Source: Streptomyces sp. NBC_01669
GTDB taxonomy: Bacteria; Actinomycetota; Actinomycetes; Streptomycetales; Streptomycetaceae
Assembly (NCBI RefSeq): GCF_026339735.1
Contig: NZ_JAPEQG010000001.1
Location: 5,270,001-5,334,000, forward strand
Direction of reading: 5' to 3'
Length of the DNA stretch: 64,000 nt
Shown here: positions 1 through 9,072 of the stretch, piece by piece
How the letters are laid out: the number at the start of each line of letters is the position of its first letter
Numbering within the stretch: the stretch's first letter is position 1
Program-made: the position numbers and the translations under genes
The notes under the pieces: model-generated
What the model was told of the DNA's origin: nothing
The model's input: the letters and a program-made list of their open reading frames with translations, nothing else
Database searches by the model: none

Positions 1-215
1 CCCACGAGAGTGTGTCCGCGGTGCGTGTGGAGCGCCCACCGCGCGGCGAGGAGAAGGATCACCGGAAGGACGATGTGCCAGGGCTGGACAGCCATATGCA
101 CGGGGTGGGTGGCCTGCAGGGCAAGGAACGCGAACGGGAGAAGCAGTCGCGGGTAGAACGCGTTCGGAGGGTTCCTCCGTCTGCGGTATTCGAGCACCTG
201 TCCGACACCCCTCAT
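1..215 (-). CDS. Partial hypothetical membrane protein (5' end only)
   Basis: An open frame reads leftward from an ATG at 215-213 and runs off the window edge, giving 71 residues without a stop. The start MRGVGQVLEYRRRR is basic and is followed by two hydrophobic stretches (about residues 23-32 and 48-58), so it looks like an inner-membrane protein with a cytoplasmic basic N-terminus. A GGTGGGG stretch lies just upstream of the ATG. The family is not recognised and the C-terminal part is outside the window. Confidence 0.5.
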   Translation of the reverse strand, partial: MRGVGQVLEYRRRRNPPNAFYPRLLLPFAFLALQATHPVHMAVQPWHIVLPVILLLAARWALHTHRGHTLV

Positions 216-330
216 CGGCCCCACCAGGGCGTGATCAATCGTCCGAGAGTAGTGCCGGTTTCAACAGTCGTCCACGGGAGTCCGGCGGCCGGCGGGGGCG
301 GCGGATCCGATGTTCCCCTCTCCCTCTTGT

Positions 331-387
331 CTGATGCATCGTCAGGTACGACGATGGCACCCGCCCCGAAAAATGACGCAGCGTCAG
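331..387. promoter_or_regulatory. Tandem palindromic operators upstream of the first LLM gene
   Basis: Two 15-bp sites with the same geometry are seen: CTGATG-CAT-CGTCAG at 331-345 and ATGACG-CAG-CGTCAG at 373-387. They lie upstream of the GTG start at 427. The same CTGACG-N3-CGTCAG dyad occurs upstream of the second LLM gene and at 34866-34880. The layout is what TetR-family repressors usually bind; that assignment is inference, and no TetR gene is in the window. Confidence 0.65.
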
Positions 388-426
388 ATCCGGTCGGGGC
401 GGACACGGAGGAAGGGAGGTGACCCG

Positions 427-1374
427 GTGCCGATACTGCCCGCCGGGCCGCTGTCCTACGGGATGCAGCTCCCGGTCCAGTCGCAGAGCGCCATCTACGC
501 GGAAGCGTGGGAGGCCTCGGCCGGGCCCGGTGATCTCGCCGAGATCGCCCGCACCGCCGACCGCACGGGCTTCGCCTATCTGGCGAGCTGTGACCACATC
601 GCGATTCCCCGGCGGCTCGCCGATGCCATGAGCACCGTCTGGTACGACCCGGTGGCCACCCTCGCCTTTCTCGCCGGGATCACCGAGCGCGTCCTGCTGA
701 TGAGCCATGTCGCCGTCGTCGGGCTGCGCCATCCGCTCGCCACGGCCAAGCAGTACGCCACGCTCGACCATCTGTCCGGCGGCCGGCTGATCCTCGGGGT
801 CGGGGCCGGGCACGTGCGGGAGGAGTTCGAGGCGCTCGGGGCGGACTTCGACGGGCGCGGGGCCGTGCTCGACGAGACCATCGACGCGCTGAAGGCGGCG
901 CTCGGGCCGGAGGAGTACCCGGAGTTCGCCGGGGAACGGTTCTCGTTCAGCGGACTCGGGCAGCGGCCCCGGCCCGCGCAGAAGCGGGTTCCGGTCTGGG
1001 TGGGCGGTTCCTCGCCCGCCGCCGTGCGCCGGGCCGCGCTGCGGGGTGACGGGTGGCTGCCGCAGGGGGATCCCAGGGACCGGCTGCCGCAGCAGATCGC
1101 CAGGGTGCGGGCGCTGCGCGAGGGGGCCGGTATCGAGGAGCCGCTGGTCGTCGGAGCCATTACCGAGCCGCTGTACGTGGGGGAGCCGGCCTGGACCGTG
1201 GGGCGGCGCACGCTCAGCGGGAAGCCGGAGGCCGTCGCCGAGTCGCTGCGCGCGTACGGGGCGATGGGGGTGCACCAGATCCAGGTGCGGTTCCGCAGTC
1301 GGAGCCGCGGTGAACTGACCGATCAGATGGCGGCGTTCGCCGCCGATGTCGCTCCATACCTCGACCAGCAGTAA
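427..1374 (+). CDS. LLM class F420-dependent oxidoreductase
   Basis: A 315-residue member of the bacterial luciferase-like TIM-barrel family, whose actinobacterial members mostly use reduced coenzyme F420 (or FMN). Family signatures are visible: YLASCDHIAIP near the N-terminus, TLDHLSGGRLILGVGAGH in the middle, and a VPVWVGGSSPAA strand with DGWLPQG after it. The frame stays open upstream to 310, but the GTG at 427 has a strong GGAAGGGAGGTGA ribosome site, and both operators would fall inside the coding region if an earlier start were used. It is followed after 11 bp by an SDR, so the two are cotranscribed. The exact substrate is unknown; the neighbourhood suggests oxidation of an alicyclic or terpenoid-like carbon source. 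Confidence 0.85.
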   Translation: MPILPAGPLSYGMQLPVQSQSAIYAEAWEASAGPGDLAEIARTADRTGFAYLASCDHIAIPRRLADAMSTVWYDPVATLAFLAGITERVLLMSHVAVVGLRHPLATAKQYATLDHLSGGRLILGVGAGHVREEFEALGADFDGRGAVLDETIDALKAALGPEEYPEFAGERFSFSGLGQRPRPAQKRVPVWVGGSSPAAVRRAALRGDGWLPQGDPRDRLPQQIARVRALREGAGIEEPLVVGAITEPLYVGEPAWTVGRRTLSGKPEAVAESLRAYGAMGVHQIQVRFRSRSRGELTDQMAAFAADVAPYLDQQ

Positions 1375-1385
1375 GGAGTACCGGC

Positions 1386-2171
1386 ATGGGCAAGCTGGAT
1401 GGGCGTGTCGTCCTCATCAGCGGCGCCGCACGCGGGCAGGGCGAGCAGGAGGCGCGGCTCTTCGTCGCGGAGGGTGCGCAGGTGGTGATCGCCGATGTGC
1501 TCGACGACCAGGGAGAGGCGCTGGCGAAGGAGCTGGGGGAGGGGGTCGCCCGGTTCGTGCATCTCGATGTGAGCCGGGAGGAGGAGTGGCAGGGCGCGGT
1601 CGCCGCCGCCAAGGACGCCTTCGGGAAGATCGACGGCCTGGTCAACAACGCGGGGATCCTCCGGTTCAACGAGCTGGTGACCACCCCTCTGGAGGAGTTC
1701 CAGCAGGTGGTGCAGGTCAATCAGGTGGGTGCCTTCCTGGGGATCAAGAACGTGGCGCCGGAGATCGAGGCCGCGGGCGGCGGGACGATCGTCAACACCT
1801 CCTCGTACACCGGGCTCACCGGCATGGCGTTCGTCGGCGCCTACGCCGCGACGAAGCATGCCGTGCTCGGGCTGACCAGGGTCGCCGCGGTGGAGCTCGC
1901 GGGGAAGGGGATACGGGTCAACGCGGTGTGCCCGGGGGCCGTGGACACGGCGATGACGAACCCGGCCGCGCTCGATCCGGCCGCGGACCCGGAGGAGTCC
2001 CGGGCGGCGGTGGCGGAGCTCTACAGGAAGCTCGTGCCGCTGGGGCGGATCGGGCAGCCGGAGGAGGTCGCGGCACTGGCGCTCTTCCTGACCTCGGAGG
2101 ACTCCTCGTACATCACCGGGCAGCCGTTCGTCATCGACGGCGGGTGGCTGGCCGGGGTCAGTCTGTTCTGA
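1386..2171 (+). CDS. SDR family NAD(P)-dependent oxidoreductase
   Basis: A classical short-chain dehydrogenase of 261 residues. The cofactor loop SGAARGQG is at residues 12-19, the acidic residue ending beta2 (IADV, D37) favours NAD(H), VNNAG is at 86-90, the catalytic serine is in NTSS (138-140), and the Y153-x3-K157 pair lies in GAYAATK. VNAVCPGAVDT follows. The closest named relatives are 3-alpha-hydroxysteroid and glucose dehydrogenase-like SDRs. It starts 11 bp after the LLM gene behind AAGGAGT. It probably oxidises an alcohol formed in the same pathway; the substrate is not identifiable from sequence. Confidence 0.88.
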   Translation: MGKLDGRVVLISGAARGQGEQEARLFVAEGAQVVIADVLDDQGEALAKELGEGVARFVHLDVSREEEWQGAVAAAKDAFGKIDGLVNNAGILRFNELVTTPLEEFQQVVQVNQVGAFLGIKNVAPEIEAAGGGTIVNTSSYTGLTGMAFVGAYAATKHAVLGLTRVAAVELAGKGIRVNAVCPGAVDTAMTNPAALDPAADPEESRAAVAELYRKLVPLGRIGQPEEVAALALFLTSEDSSYITGQPFVIDGGWLAGVSLF

Positions 2172-2182
2172 GGACAGAAGAG

Positions 2183-2259
2183 CTGACGATGCGTCAGGTA
2201 TTGACGGGTCGGGCGGCCGGTGGAAAAGTCGGTCGCATCACAATCTGACGGTGTGTCAG
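2183..2259. promoter_or_regulatory. Paired perfect palindromic operators before the second LLM gene
   Basis: CTGACG-ATG-CGTCAG at 2183-2197 is a perfect 15-bp dyad, and CTGACG-GTG-TGTCAG at 2245-2259 is near-perfect. They sit in the 113-bp gap between the SDR and the TTG-started LLM gene, so this gap likely holds a second promoter of the same regulon rather than being read only through from upstream. Spacing between the two sites is 62 bp. Confidence 0.68.
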
Positions 2260-2284
2260 AAATGATTGAGGACGGTGAACCTCC

Positions 2285-3406
2285 TTGGAATTCGGGCTGT
2301 TTGTACAGGGGTACGTGCCCGCCGCGCGCGCCGAGGCCGACCCCGAGGCAGAGCACAAGGCGCTGATCGAGGAGACCGAGTACGTCATCCAGGCGGACAG
2401 GTCCGGTTTCAAGTACGCCTGGGCCTCCGAGCACCACTTCCTGGAGGAGTACTCGCATCTCTCGGCCAACGACGTGTACCTGGGGTACCTCGCGCACGCC
2501 ACGGAACGGATCCACCTCGGATCCGGCATCTTCAATCCCCTCGCCCCCGTCAACCACCCCGTGAAGGTGGCCGAGAAGGTCGCCATGCTCGACCATCTGT
2601 CGGAAGGCCGCTTCGAGTTCGGCTCCGGGCGCGGGGCCGGCAGCCACGAGATCCTCGGGTTCATGCCGGGCATCACCGACATGAACCACACCAAGGAACT
2701 CTGGGAAGAGACCATCGCCGAGTTCCCCAAGATGTGGCTCCAGGACGAGTACGTCGGCTTCCAGGGCAAGCACTGGTCGCTGCCGCCCCGCAAGATCCTT
2801 CCGAAGCCGTACGGGACGTCCCACCCGGCGATGTGGTACGCGGCGGGATCGCCGTCCTCGTACGCCATGGCGGGCCGGAAGGGCCTCGGCGTGCTGGGCT
2901 TCAGCGTGCAGAAAGTCTCCGACATGGAGTGGGTCGTCGAGTCGTACAAGACGGCCGTCAAGGACGCGGAGCCGGTCGGTGGCTTCGTCAACGACAACGT
3001 CATGGTGACGTCCACGGCCATCTGTGCCGAGACGCACGCCAAGGCGGTCGAGATCGCCGTCGGCGGCGGGCTGAACTACCTCCAGTCGCTGCTGTTCCGG
3101 TACCACGACACTTTCCCGCGGCCCGAGGGCATTCCGGAGTGGCCGGAGCTGCTGCCCGAGTACAGCGAGGAGATCATCGAGCTGCTGATCGCCGAGGAGC
3201 TGATGATCTGCGGGGATCCGGACGAGGTGCTGAGGCAGTGCAAGCGGTGGGAGCAGGCGGGGGCGGATCAGCTGAGCTTCGGGCTGCCGATCGGGATCAG
3301 TCCCGAGGACACGATGAACTCGATCCGGCTGATCGGTGAGCACGTGATTCCGAAGATCGATACGGATCCGGTGCACCGGACGACGCGGTTCCGCGAAGCG
3401 GCGTAG
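2285..3406 (+). CDS. LLM class flavin-dependent oxidoreductase
   Basis: A 373-residue luciferase-like monooxygenase distinct from the gene at 427. It begins FGLFVQGYVPAARAEADP, keeps WASEHHFLEEYSHLS (the conserved EHH of luciferase alpha-like enzymes), RIHLGSGIFNP, and VAMLDHLSEGRFEFGSGRG. The C-terminus is longer than in the F420-type gene. The start is TTG at 2285; GAGGAC lies about 13 nt upstream, so initiation is probably weak. The family inserts one oxygen atom using reduced flavin. Its position before a D-aminoacylase-like hydrolase and an aldehyde dehydrogenase suggests a degradative oxygenation, but the substrate cannot be named. Confidence 0.83.
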   Translation: MEFGLFVQGYVPAARAEADPEAEHKALIEETEYVIQADRSGFKYAWASEHHFLEEYSHLSANDVYLGYLAHATERIHLGSGIFNPLAPVNHPVKVAEKVAMLDHLSEGRFEFGSGRGAGSHEILGFMPGITDMNHTKELWEETIAEFPKMWLQDEYVGFQGKHWSLPPRKILPKPYGTSHPAMWYAAGSPSSYAMAGRKGLGVLGFSVQKVSDMEWVVESYKTAVKDAEPVGGFVNDNVMVTSTAICAETHAKAVEIAVGGGLNYLQSLLFRYHDTFPRPEGIPEWPELLPEYSEEIIELLIAEELMICGDPDEVLRQCKRWEQAGADQLSFGLPIGISPEDTMNSIRLIGEHVIPKIDTDPVHRTTRFREAA

Positions 3407-3563
3407 GCCAGGGCGCCTGCGGCGGGCCCGTGGGGGACAGCCCCGCAGGGCCATCCCCGCCCCCACACGAGCGGCGTCTTCCCGGACCGTCGCTCCGCGA
3501 GCCGGGGTGCGTACCGCGGTCGTACGTACCCCGGCTGCACACCCACGGCAGAAGGGACCCGTC

Positions 3564-5303
3564 ATGCTCGACCACCTCATCCGCGGAGCGACCGTCGTGG
3601 ACGGCACCGGCGCTCCCTCGTACACCGCCGACCTCGGCATCCGCGACGGCCGCATCGCCGTCATCACCGAGCCCGGCACCCTCACCGAGGAGGCCGTGAC
3701 CTCGGAGGACGCCGCCGGACTCGTGCTCGCCCCCGGCTTCGTCGACCCTCACACCCACTACGACGCCCAGCTCTTCTGGGACCCGTACGCCACCCCCTCC
3801 ATGAACCACGGCGTCACCACCGTCGCCGGCGGCAACTGCGGCTTCACCCTCGCCCCGCTCCACCCCGACCGGCCCGAGGACGCCGACTACACGCGCCGCA
3901 TGATGTCCAAGGTCGAGGGCATGGCCCTCAAGGCGTTGGAGGAAGGCGTCGACTGGTCCTGGTCCAGCTTCCGCGAGTACCTCGACGCCCTCGAAGGGCG
4001 CATCGCAGTCAACGCCGGGTTCATGGTGGGTCACTGCGCCCTGCGACGGCACGTCATGGGCGCCGACGCGGTCGGCGGACAGCCCACCCCCGCCCAGCTC
4101 GACGCGATGCTGCGCCTCGTCCACGACGCCATGGACGCCGGGGCGTGGGGGCTCTCCACCACCCAGTCCGCCACCCACTCCGACGGCGACGGCAGGCCCG
4201 TCGCCTCCCGGTACGCCCTCCCCGAGGAACTCCTCGCGCTCTCCCGCGCCGTCGGCGAACACGAAGGCACCCAGCTCGAAGCGATCGTCGCGGGCTGCCT
4301 CGACCAGTTCTCCGACGACGAGGTCGACCTCCTCGTCGACATGACCGCGGCCGCCGGACGCCCCCTGAACTGGAACGTCCTCACCATCGACGCCGCCGTC
4401 CCCGAACGGGTCCCGCGCCAGCTCGTTCCGAGCGAACGGGCCCGCCGCGCGGGCGGCCGGATCGTCGCCCTCACCATGCCGATCCTCACCCCCATGAACA
4501 TGTCGCTCGGCACCTTCTGCGCCCTCAACCTCATCCCCGGCTGGGGCGAGATCCTCTCCCTCCCCGTCCCCGAGCGGATCGAACGGCTCCGCGACGCCGG
4601 CACCCGCGCCGAGATGCTCCGCCGCGCGGACAGCAAGGAGGCAGGAGTCTTCCGCCGCCTCGCCGACTTCGGCCGGTACGTCATCGGCGACACGTACAGT
4701 GCGGCGAACGAGGGGCTCAGCGGGCGCGTCGTCCGCGACGTCGCTGCCGAGCGCGGCCAGGACCCCTTCCACTGCCTCGTCGAGATCTGCGCCGCCGACC
4801 AGCTCCGTACGGTGCTGTGGCCCATGCCCACCGACAACGACCCGGACTCCTGGGCGCTGCGGCAGCAGACCTGGGAACACGAGGACGTCATGCTCGGCGG
4901 CTCCGACGCGGGCGCCCATCTGGACCGGATGTGCGGAGCCCCGTACACCACCCGCTTCCTCGGCGACTGCCTGCGCGGCCGGAAACTCGTCTCCCTGCCC
5001 GCCGCCGTCAAAATGCTCACCGACGACCCCGCCCGGCTCTTCGGGCTGCGTGACCGCGGCCGGATCCAGGAGGGCTTCCACGCCGACCTCGTCCTCTTCG
5101 ACCCCGAACGCATCGACGCCGGGCCCGCCACCCTCGTACACGATCTGCCCGGCGACAGCCCGCGCCTCGACTCCAAGGCCATCGGCATCGTGTCGGTCCG
5201 CGTCAACGGCGTCGAGACGCTGCGCGACGACAAGGTGACCGGTGCGGTCCCCGGCACGGTGCTCCGCTCCGGCCGCGACACCCGGACGGTGAGCACCCAG
5301 TGA
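3564..5303 (+). CDS. N-acyl-D-amino-acid deacylase family amidohydrolase
   Basis: A 579-residue metal-dependent hydrolase of the D-aminoacylase branch of the amidohydrolase superfamily. The metal motif HTH is at 63-65 in FVDPHTHYDAQ, the family cysteine (C92) is in GGNCGFT, and the late metal-ligand aspartate (D448) is in GGSDAGAH. ATG 3564 is preceded by GAAGGGA; an in-frame GTG at 3507 has no comparable site. The family hydrolyses N-acyl bonds of D-amino acids, hydantoins or cyclic amides, but many actinobacterial members next to LLM genes are uncharacterised. Its stop overlaps the aldehyde dehydrogenase start (GTGA), so the two are translationally coupled. Confidence 0.82.
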   Translation: MLDHLIRGATVVDGTGAPSYTADLGIRDGRIAVITEPGTLTEEAVTSEDAAGLVLAPGFVDPHTHYDAQLFWDPYATPSMNHGVTTVAGGNCGFTLAPLHPDRPEDADYTRRMMSKVEGMALKALEEGVDWSWSSFREYLDALEGRIAVNAGFMVGHCALRRHVMGADAVGGQPTPAQLDAMLRLVHDAMDAGAWGLSTTQSATHSDGDGRPVASRYALPEELLALSRAVGEHEGTQLEAIVAGCLDQFSDDEVDLLVDMTAAAGRPLNWNVLTIDAAVPERVPRQLVPSERARRAGGRIVALTMPILTPMNMSLGTFCALNLIPGWGEILSLPVPERIERLRDAGTRAEMLRRADSKEAGVFRRLADFGRYVIGDTYSAANEGLSGRVVRDVAAERGQDPFHCLVEICAADQLRTVLWPMPTDNDPDSWALRQQTWEHEDVMLGGSDAGAHLDRMCGAPYTTRFLGDCLRGRKLVSLPAAVKMLTDDPARLFGLRDRGRIQEGFHADLVLFDPERIDAGPATLVHDLPGDSPRLDSKAIGIVSVRVNGVETLRDDKVTGAVPGTVLRSGRDTRTVSTQ

Positions 5304-6760
5304 CCACACCCCAGCGGCTCTTCATCGGCGGCGAGTGGACCGAACCCGACGACGGTCACTACGAGGTGATCAACCCGGCCACGGAGGACGTCGTCGGTCT
5401 CGCACCCGAGGCGAGCCGCGCGCAGGTGTACGCGGCGGCCGCCGCGGCCCGCGAAGCCTTCCCCGCCTGGTCCCGCACCCGCCCCGAGGAGCGCGCGGCG
5501 ATCCTCGACCGCGCCGCCGATCTGATGCAGCGCGACTTCGCCGCCAACGCCGCACTCGCGCGGGCGGAGAGCGGCGCGACGACGGGAACGGCCCGGTCCA
5601 TGCAGGTCGCCGTCGGCGCCGCCCGCTTCCGGCGGTACGCGAGGGGCGCCCTGGAACCGGTGGAGGAGGCGATCCCCCCACAGATCAACGAGGCCGGACC
5701 GATGGGCAGGGCAGGCATCTTCGGCGCACTCGCCGTACGCCAGCCGGTCGGCGTCGTCACCTGCATCACCTCGTACAACAACCCCTGGGCCAATCCGGCC
5801 GGCAAGGTCGCCCCCGCGCTCGCCATGGGCAACACGGTCGTCGTGAAGCCCGCCCCGCAGGACCCCCTCTCCGTCTACCGGATGGCCGAGGCACTTGCGG
5901 AGGCGGGCGTGCCGGCGGGCGTCGTCAACGTCGTCACCGGTTCGGGCCCCGTGGCGGGCGAGGCGGCCGTCGACTCCCCGGACGTCGACATGGTCAGCTT
6001 CACCGGCTCCACGGCCGTCGGACAGCGCATCGCCGAGGTGTGCGGGCGCGGGATGAAGCGGCAGTTGATGGAGCTGGGCGGCAAGGGCGCCGCGCTCGTC
6101 CTCGACGACGCCGACCTGGACGCGGCGGTGGCGGGCATCGGCACGACGTTCTCCTTCTACAGCGGCCAGATCTGCACGGCTCCGACGCGCGTCCTCGTCC
6201 AGCGGGGCGTCCACGGCGCGCTGATCGAGAGGCTCACCGCGTACGCAGGTCATCTGCCGGTCGGCGACCCGGCGGCGAAGGGGACGGTCGTCGGACCGGT
6301 CATCTCCGCCGCCCACCGCGACCGCATCGAGTCGTACGTCGAACTGGGCAGGAAGGAGGGCGCCCGGGTCGTCGCGGGCGGCGAGAGACCGGCAGGACAC
6401 GACCGCGGCTTCTATGTCGCACCGACACTCCTCGCCGACTGCACCAACGACATGCGGGTCGTCCGGGAGGAGATCTTCGGCCCGGTCGTCGTGGTCGTCC
6501 CCTTCGACGACGAGGAGGAGGGCATCGCACTCGCCAACGACAGCGACTACGGACTGATCGACTACGTCTGGTCCGGGGACGTGGCGCGGGCCTTCGGGGT
6601 GGCGCGGCGGCTGCGCGCGGGCGGGGTCGGGGTGAACACGATCGGCCGGAACATGGAGGCCCCGTTCGGCGGGTTCAAGAGGAGCGGGGTGGGGCGCGAC
6701 GTGGGTTCGTACGCGCTGCATGCGTACAGCGAACTCCAGGCGATCGTCTGGCCGGGCTGA
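5300..6760 (+). CDS. Aldehyde dehydrogenase family protein
   Basis: A 486-residue NAD(P)-dependent aldehyde dehydrogenase of normal length. Visible elements are the YNNPWANPAGKV substrate/cofactor loop (159-170), K183 of VVKPAP, the Rossmann turn FTGSTAVG (234-241), general base E258 in MELGGKGA, and nucleophile C292 in SGQICTAP. The GTG start at 5300 overlaps the TGA of the amidohydrolase by one base step. As the last enzyme of the run it would oxidise a semialdehyde to the acid. The downstream permease is separated by about 250 bp and has its own upstream dyad. Confidence 0.9.
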   Translation: MTTPQRLFIGGEWTEPDDGHYEVINPATEDVVGLAPEASRAQVYAAAAAAREAFPAWSRTRPEERAAILDRAADLMQRDFAANAALARAESGATTGTARSMQVAVGAARFRRYARGALEPVEEAIPPQINEAGPMGRAGIFGALAVRQPVGVVTCITSYNNPWANPAGKVAPALAMGNTVVVKPAPQDPLSVYRMAEALAEAGVPAGVVNVVTGSGPVAGEAAVDSPDVDMVSFTGSTAVGQRIAEVCGRGMKRQLMELGGKGAALVLDDADLDAAVAGIGTTFSFYSGQICTAPTRVLVQRGVHGALIERLTAYAGHLPVGDPAAKGTVVGPVISAAHRDRIESYVELGRKEGARVVAGGERPAGHDRGFYVAPTLLADCTNDMRVVREEIFGPVVVVVPFDDEEEGIALANDSDYGLIDYVWSGDVARAFGVARRLRAGGVGVNTIGRNMEAPFGGFKRSGVGRDVGSYALHAYSELQAIVWPG

Positions 6761-6875
6761 GCATCGGGGCGGGGCGGCTGTCCGGATAACGGACAACCGT
6801 GGGAAATTTTCGAATCAACATAAACCGGACAGTGCTGCGGTTCTCGCACGATGATCCGATCGAGCCTCGACCATT

Positions 6876-6943
6876 GATTGAGTGGCGATCTGCTGTATTC
6901 ATGTTTAATTCATCTTCGCTTGGCGGTAATTGACCACTCAATC
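6876..6943. promoter_or_regulatory. Inverted repeats upstream of the permease
   Basis: GATTGAGTGG at 6876-6885 is repeated inverted as CCACTCAATC at 6934-6943. The right copy is also part of a short dyad, ATTGA-CCAC-TCAAT (6929-6942). This may be a DNA loop or a two-site operator for the permease. The 6761-6928 stretch holds no gene and is noticeably AT-richer than its surroundings, as expected of a promoter. Confidence 0.4.
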
Positions 6944-7007
6944 CAAGGTTGAGACGCCGGAGTCTCGCACTCCGGATGTGGATATCGCAGCGCATACCGT
7001 CCTTTTC

Positions 7008-8573
7008 ATGAGTCAGCTGGACGTGCGGCCGCAGGCCGGAGACACGGGACGGGGCACCGCCCCGGCCGACGGCGGTGTTCGCGGCAAGGGCCTGGGCGGC
7101 AATTCCGTCGGCCTGATGGGCAGCGCCGTCATCGGCATCTCGACCGTCGCCCCCGTCTACTGCCTCACGTCCACCCTCGGCTCCACCGCGGGCGAGGTCG
7201 GCGTCCAGATGCCCGCCGTCTTCCTGGCCGGCTTCCTGCCCATGCTGCTGGTCGCCTTTGCCTACCGCGAACTCAACAAGGTCATGCCGGACTGCGGCAC
7301 CTCCTTCACCTGGACGGTGAAGGCATTCGGCCCGCGCGTCGGCTGGATGTGCGGCTGGGGCCTGGTCATCGCCACGATCATCGTCCTGTCGAACCTGGCG
7401 GGCGTGGCGACCTCGTACTTCTGGCTGCTCGCGGGCGAGATCACCGGCAGCGACTCGATCGCCACCCTGGACGACAACAAGCCCGTCCACATCCTCACCT
7501 GCCTCATCCTGATCGCGGTCGCCACGGCGATCAGCTATCGGGGGATGACAGCCACGAAGGGCATCCAGTACGCGCTGGTGGGGCTCCAACTCGTGGTCCT
7601 CGCCCTGTTCGTGACGATGGCGGTGCAGAAGGGGGCGAGCGGAGACTTCGCGTCGTCGGTCCACTTCTCGTGGTCGTGGCTGAACCCGTTCGCGGTGCAG
7701 TCCTTCGCCGCCTTCACCGCGGGCCTGTCGCTGTCGATCTTCATGTTCTGGGGCTGGGACACCTGCCTCACCGCCAACGAGGAGACGACCGGCAGCGAGA
7801 AGACCCCCGGCCGCGCCGCACTCATCGCGATGGTCGTCCTGGTCGGCTCCTACCTGGCGACCGGCGTCGCCGCCCAGATGGCCGTCGGCTCCGGCACCAC
7901 CGGTCTCGGCCTGGCCAACCCGGACACCTCCGACAACGTCTTCGCCGCGCTGGCCGGTCCGATCATGGGTCCTGGCCTCGGCATCCTGCTGTTCGTCGCC
8001 GTCCTCGCCTCGGCCGCGGCGAGCCTCCAGACCACGTTCATCCCCGTGGCGCGCACGGTGCTGGCCATGTCCACGTACGAGGCCCTGCCCGCCTCGTACG
8101 CCCGGGTCCACCCGCGCTTCAAGACGCCCGGGAGGGCAACCGTCACGGCGGGCGTCGCGACCGGTGTCTTCTACACGGTCATGACCCTGGTCAGCGAGCA
8201 CGTCCTGGTCGACACGATCTACGCGCTCGGCCTCATGATCTGCTTCTACTACGCGCTGACGGCGTTCGCCTGTGCCTGGTACTTCCGCGCCGAACTCACC
8301 CGCTCCGCCCGCGACCTGGTCTTCAAGGGTCTCTTCCCGGTCGTCGGCGGCATCCTGCTCACCGCCGTCTTCGGCAAGACCCTCTACGACATGTGGGACC
8401 CGGCGTACGGCTCCGGCTCGTCGGTCCTCGGGGTCGGCTCGGTGTTCGTGATCGGCGTGGGGCTGCTGCTGCTCGGCGTGGTGCTGATGGTGGCGATGCA
8501 GCGCAGGAGCCCCGCATTCTTCCGCGGCGAGGTGCTGACGAAGGAGACCCCGGCGCTCGTCGTCGAGGACTGA
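7008..8573 (+). CDS. APC family amino-acid/amine permease
   Basis: About 521 residues with roughly twelve hydrophobic segments. The first helix carries GSAVIGISTVAPVYCLTSTLG, the glycine-rich unwound helix typical of the APC fold. The frame is open from a TTG at 6930, but that codon lies inside the 6929-6942 dyad; GTG 6978 and ATG 7008 are the better starts and ATG 7008 gives a short cytoplasmic tail MSQLDVRPQAGD. No clear ribosome site precedes any of the three, so the start is uncertain. By position it probably imports the amine or amino-acid derivative handled by the upstream enzymes; that link is inference. Confidence 0.82.
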   Translation: MSQLDVRPQAGDTGRGTAPADGGVRGKGLGGNSVGLMGSAVIGISTVAPVYCLTSTLGSTAGEVGVQMPAVFLAGFLPMLLVAFAYRELNKVMPDCGTSFTWTVKAFGPRVGWMCGWGLVIATIIVLSNLAGVATSYFWLLAGEITGSDSIATLDDNKPVHILTCLILIAVATAISYRGMTATKGIQYALVGLQLVVLALFVTMAVQKGASGDFASSVHFSWSWLNPFAVQSFAAFTAGLSLSIFMFWGWDTCLTANEETTGSEKTPGRAALIAMVVLVGSYLATGVAAQMAVGSGTTGLGLANPDTSDNVFAALAGPIMGPGLGILLFVAVLASAAASLQTTFIPVARTVLAMSTYEALPASYARVHPRFKTPGRATVTAGVATGVFYTVMTLVSEHVLVDTIYALGLMICFYYALTAFACAWYFRAELTRSARDLVFKGLFPVVGGILLTAVFGKTLYDMWDPAYGSGSSVLGVGSVFVIGVGLLLLGVVLMVAMQRRSPAFFRGEVLTKETPALVVED

Positions 8574-8577
8574 GCGG

Positions 8578-9072
8578 TCACCCCGCCACCCGCTCCTCCA
8601 GCCGTCCCAGCACCCGTCGCCCCGCCCGCCCCACGGCCACCGGCAGCAGAGCCGCGTGACCCGGGACGCGTACGCCGCCGGTGAACGCCACCAGGGTGTG
8701 ATCCGGGGCGGTGGCGGACGGGGTGGCCGCCATGCCGATCAGGAGGAAGCGGCTCTGCAGCCATACCCAGCCGGGGCGGCGGATGCCGTCGAAACGGGCC
8801 CGCAGGCCGAGGCGGCCCACGGCCACGGCCTCGATGCGGTCACCGTCCGCACGGGTCAGGCGCAGGCCGCGCATGTCCGGGACCAGGCGGGCCAGTTCGC
8901 CGTCCAGGTCCGCGAGGAGCGGGGCGATCGTGTCGTACGGGGCGGCGATCTCGCGGGTGGTGACGCGGGCACCGCGGACACCCGCCGCGAGGGCGTGCAG
9001 GCGGCGGACCGGGTCGAGGCCGGCTGCGTCGGGCCGTGCGGCGGAGCCCGGGGCGGGGTGGTTGTCGGTCAT
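8578..9072 (-). CDS. Hypothetical protein in the sigma-factor operon (SRPBCC-like)
   Basis: A 164-residue protein starting at ATG 9072, whose first bases overlap the sigma-factor stop (ATGA), so the two are translationally coupled. The alternation of short strands and one long C-terminal helix (VGRAGRRVLGRLEERV) is reminiscent of SRPBCC/START-fold proteins, but no signature motif settles it. It has no membrane segment and no zinc motif, so it does not look like a usual anti-sigma factor. The gene 8578 stop is only 5 bp from the convergent permease stop. Confidence 0.65.
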   Translation of the reverse strand: MTDNHPAPGSAARPDAAGLDPVRRLHALAAGVRGARVTTREIAAPYDTIAPLLADLDGELARLVPDMRGLRLTRADGDRIEAVAVGRLGLRARFDGIRRPGWVWLQSRFLLIGMAATPSATAPDHTLVAFTGGVRVPGHAALLPVAVGRAGRRVLGRLEERVAG

